Origin: Chloroflexota bacterium | GTDB lineage: Bacteria; Chloroflexota; Dehalococcoidia; UBA2979 | Assembly (NCBI GenBank): GCA_016875695.1 | Contig: VGPB01000106.1 | Location: 1-6,789 of the forward strand | Reading direction: 5' to 3' | Length of the DNA stretch: 6,789 nucleotides | Shown here: piece by piece, positions 4,936 through 6,789 of the stretch | Layout: every line of letters starts with the position of its first letter | How positions within the stretch are numbered: the first letter of the stretch is position 1 | Notes under the pieces: generated by a model | What the model saw: only the letters and a program-made list of their open reading frames with translations | What the model was told of the DNA's origin: nothing | The model's database searches: none | Program-made: the position numbers and the translations under genes

Positions 4936-6291
4936 ATGCAAGCGCGCGACGCGAACGGCCCGCGGCGGCGCCCCCTGGGGCGGCTGCTGCTGCCCGCACA
5001 GGAGTTCATCGCGACCCAGGCCGCGGGCGGCGTCGCGCTGTTCGCCGGCGCGCTCGTGGGGCTCGCGTGGGCGAACTCGCCGTGGTCTGAGCGCTACGTC
5101 GAGCTGTTCGAGGCGGCGCTGGTCGTCGATGTGGGCTTCTACCGCGCCGAGGAGTCGCTGCGGCACTGGATCAACGACGCGGCGATGGCCTGGTTCTTCT
5201 TGCTCGTGGGGCTCGAGATCAAGCGCGAGCTTGTGCTGGGTGAGCTGCGCTCGCTGCGCCGCGCGGCGCTGCCGGCGGCCGCGGCCGCGGGCGGGATGGT
5301 GGTGCCGGCGCTGATCTTTGTGCTGATCGCGCCGGCCGACGCACGCCACGGCTGGGGCGTACCCATCGCCACGGACATCGCGTTCGCGCTCGGCGTCGCG
5401 GCGCTGGCTGGGTCGCGCGTCGGCGACGGGCTCAAGGTGCTGCTGCTCGCGATCGCGATCTTCGACGACATCGGTGCGGTCGGTGTGATCGCGCTCTTCT
5501 ACGCCAAGGATGTCGACTTGGCGCCGCTCGCGCTCGCGGTCGTCTTGCTGTGCGGCGTGTGGGCAATCGCGCGCGCGCGCGTGCGCTCGCTCGCGGTGTA
5601 CGTCGCCGTCGGCGGACTCGCGTGGGTAGCCGCGCTGAAGTCGGGCGTACACCCGACGATCGTCGGCGTCGCGCTCGGGCTGATCACTCCGGCGCGCGCG
5701 CACGTTACCGCCGGGGAGTTCGCGGGAGAGGCGGACGCGATGCTCGATGACCTGCGCCGCCCCGAGCTTGGCGAGGCGCCGGCGCCCGGCGCGCTCGACC
5801 CCGAGGCGCTGCTGCGCTTGCGCCGCCTGTCGGAGCGCGCGCTGCCGCCGCTCGACCAGCTCGAGCACGGCTTGCACCGCTGGGTCGCGTTCGGCGTGGT
5901 GCCCTTGTTCGCGTTGGCGAATACGGGTGTCGACTTGCGCGGCGATGCGCTCGGCGACGCGCTCGGTTCGGGCCTGGCGTGGGGCGTCGCGGTCGGGTTG
6001 CTGCTCGGCAAGCCGCTCGGCATCGTCGTCGCCGCCTGGCTCGCCGTGCGCGCGGGCGCCGAGCTGCCGAGCGGCGTGCGCTGGCGCGGCGTCGTGGGCA
6101 TCGGCCTGCTCGCGGGCATGGGCTTTACGGTCGCGCTGTTCGTTGCGGAGCTCGCCTTCACGGACGGCGCGCAGCTCGCCGCCGCGAAGCTCGGCATCTT
6201 CGGCGCGTCGCTGGCGAGCGGGCTTGCCGGCTACGCGCTGCTCCGCACGCGCGGTGCGTCTGGCGGTGAGCAGGAGGCGCGCGCGGGCTAG
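4936..6291 (+). CDS. nhaA: Na+/H+ antiporter NhaA
   Basis: A 451-residue inner-membrane protein that exchanges sodium (or lithium) out for protons in, for pH and salt homeostasis. Key residues of E. coli NhaA are all present. Asp81 in INDAAMAWFF matches Asp65. Glu94, Arg97 and Glu98 in VGLEIKRE match the pH-sensing Glu78/Arg81/Glu82. Asp147 in ATDIAFALGV matches Asp133 of the unwound helix. Asp177-Asp178 in IFDDIGA match the ion-binding Asp163-Asp164. His239 in SGVHPT matches His225, and Lys359 in LLGKPLGI matches Lys300. About 12 helices are expected. A long hydrophilic loop at about 254-312, rich in acidic residues and Arg, makes it longer than the roughly 390-residue E. coli protein. The ATG at 4936 is preferred over the TTG at 4921 because TATGGT lies six bases before it and no Shine-Dalgarno is present. 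It is divergent from clpS, and its stop overlaps that of the convergent TauE/SafE-type gene. Confidence 0.95.
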   Translation: MQARDANGPRRRPLGRLLLPAQEFIATQAAGGVALFAGALVGLAWANSPWSERYVELFEAALVVDVGFYRAEESLRHWINDAAMAWFFLLVGLEIKRELVLGELRSLRRAALPAAAAAGGMVVPALIFVLIAPADARHGWGVPIATDIAFALGVAALAGSRVGDGLKVLLLAIAIFDDIGAVGVIALFYAKDVDLAPLALAVVLLCGVWAIARARVRSLAVYVAVGGLAWVAALKSGVHPTIVGVALGLITPARAHVTAGEFAGEADAMLDDLRRPELGEAPAPGALDPEALLRLRRLSERALPPLDQLEHGLHRWVAFGVVPLFALANTGVDLRGDALGDALGSGLAWGVAVGLLLGKPLGIVVAAWLAVRAGAELPSGVRWRGVVGIGLLAGMGFTVALFVAELAFTDGAQLAAAKLGIFGASLASGLAGYALLRTRGASGGEQEARAG

Positions 6292-6305
6292 CGTGCGCGC
6301 GCCTC
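6274..6305. terminator. 11-bp inverted repeat centred on overlapping convergent stops
   Basis: GAGGCGCGCGC (6274-6284) and GCGCGCGCCTC (6295-6305) are exact reverse complements around a 10-base loop. The loop contains CTAG (6288-6291), whose two TAG readings are the stop codons of nhaA (plus) and the TauE/SafE-type gene (minus). The axis of the repeat coincides with the axis of CTAG. A hairpin would form in either transcript, so a bidirectional terminator or 3'-end element is plausible. No U-tract follows on either strand, and the arms are coding on both sides. Confidence 0.45.
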
Positions 6306-6668
6306 GCGCCACTCCGCGAGCAGCAGACGGCCGCTGACGAAGACCAGCAGCGTGCCGAAGAGGCGTGTGAGCAGCGCCTCGTCGATGACGCCCGCGAGCG
6401 CGCCGCCCGCGGCCGCCGCGAGCAGCGCGAGCGGCGTCACCCAGCGCACGGCCGGTGCGTCCACGTAGCCCGCGCGCGCGTTCGTGATCGTCGCGCTGAT
6501 CGCCGTCGGCACGATCGCGATCAGCGACAGCCCCTGCGCCGAGCGCTGCGCGACGCCGAGCAGCAGCACCAGCGCGGGCACGTACAGCGTGCCCCCGCCG
6601 AGCCCGAGCAGACCGCCCGCGATCCCGCCCGCGACGCCGATGAGCAGCGCACCCAGCAGCTCCGCCAC
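6288..6668 (-). CDS. Half-size TauE/SafE (DUF81) family membrane protein
   Basis: A 126-residue membrane protein equal to one repeat of the TauE/SafE family, whose full-length members (about 250 residues) export sulfite, sulfoacetate or related organosulfur anions. Motifs are the glycine-rich entry GGLLGLGGG (18-26) with Pro31, and QGLSLIAIVPTAISATITN (45-63) followed by the conserved ARAGYVD turn (64-70). Helices lie at about 4-20, 28-39, 46-62, 74-93 and 100-117. The start is a GTG at 6668, four bases after the stop of an upstream gene encoding the end of a similar half. Translational coupling is likely, since no Shine-Dalgarno is evident. The two halves probably assemble as a heterodimer equivalent to one full transporter. 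The substrate cannot be told from sequence. The stop overlaps the nhaA stop. Confidence 0.88.
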   Translation of the reverse strand: MAELLGALLIGVAGGIAGGLLGLGGGTLYVPALVLLLGVAQRSAQGLSLIAIVPTAISATITNARAGYVDAPAVRWVTPLALLAAAAGGALAGVIDEALLTRLFGTLLVFVSGRLLLAEWREARAR

Positions 6669-6672
6669 GCGC

Positions 6673-6789
6673 TCAGCCGAGCACGAGCAGGCGCAGGCCG
6701 ACGACCAGCACGAACGCGCCGAACAGCACGCGCAGCCGGCGATCGGGCGTGCGCTGCATCAGCCGCGCGCCCAGCTGCGCCCCGGCGGG
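6673..6789 (-). CDS. Half-size TauE/SafE protein, C-terminal end (partial, cut by window)
   Basis: The minus strand from the window edge reads, in frame, PAGAQLGARLMQRTPDRRLR and then VLFGAFVLVVGLRLLVLG and a TGA stop (6675-6673), 38 residues in all. This is the typical end of a TauE/SafE repeat: GAxLGxRL, a short amphipathic segment with RRLR, then a final helix VLFGxFLLVVGLRLL. It aligns by position with EALLTRLFGTLLVFVSGRLL at the end of the downstream half-size gene. The protein starts beyond the window. The four-base gap to the next GTG indicates a tightly linked pair. Confidence 0.75.
   Translation of the reverse strand, partial: PAGAQLGARLMQRTPDRRLRVLFGAFVLVVGLRLLVLG

Noticed and set aside
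5568..5584. GC dinucleotide run as a Z-DNA or repeat element
   Set aside because: It lies within nhaA and encodes Ala/Arg residues at a helix end. Such runs are expected in DNA of this composition.
4759..6312. Minus-strand open frame of 517 codons opposite nhaA
   Set aside because: It is Arg/Ala/His-rich low-complexity protein with no motifs, antisense to an NhaA with every key residue intact. It is a GC-driven shadow.

Overview
The window is very GC-rich bacterial DNA, so most of the six frames stay open by chance. Real genes were picked by family motifs, ribosome-binding or promoter geometry and non-overlap. The gene set is an ECF sigma factor, an MFS exporter, ArgC, ClpS, NhaA and half-size TauE/SafE proteins. 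Several starts look leaderless, with a TAnnnT box six bases before the start codon. Together this would fit a high-GC actinobacterium or a Chloroflexota-type lineage. That placement is a guess, because no rRNA or lineage marker is present.

Layout. Positions 21-1815 (minus strand) hold a two-gene unit: a secreted or membrane-anchored protein built of repeated cysteine pairs, then an ECF sigma factor, with a perfect 12-bp hairpin between them. The repeat-protein gene has a strong Shine-Dalgarno sequence and, upstream of it, a sequence resembling an ECF-type promoter (AGAAAC-N16-CGTTAG). This suggests an envelope-stress or autoregulated unit, although the partner has no recognisable anti-sigma domain. 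Divergent to it, 2058-3433 (plus) encodes a 12-helix MFS transporter split into two frames by an apparent one-base loss in a run of four C at 2635-2638. Convergent with that gene, 3445-4500 (minus) is argC. Upstream of argC on the same strand, 4565-4882 is clpS. Divergent from clpS, 4936-6291 (plus) is nhaA. It meets a half-size TauE/SafE gene (6288-6668, minus) tail to tail with overlapping stop codons. A second half-size TauE/SafE gene, cut by the window edge, lies four bases upstream of that one.

The genes do not form one pathway: the window is mostly housekeeping and transport functions. The least ordinary parts are (i) the Cys-paired repeat protein with its ECF sigma factor, (ii) three genes whose starts sit at TAnnnT-N6-start, implying leaderless mRNAs, and (iii) inverted repeats centred on both convergent stop-codon pairs. 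No gene-free stretch exceeds 300 bases. The longest is the 242-base divergent region 1816-2057, which holds the candidate promoters described below. No tRNA, rRNA, CRISPR array, insertion sequence or phage gene was seen.
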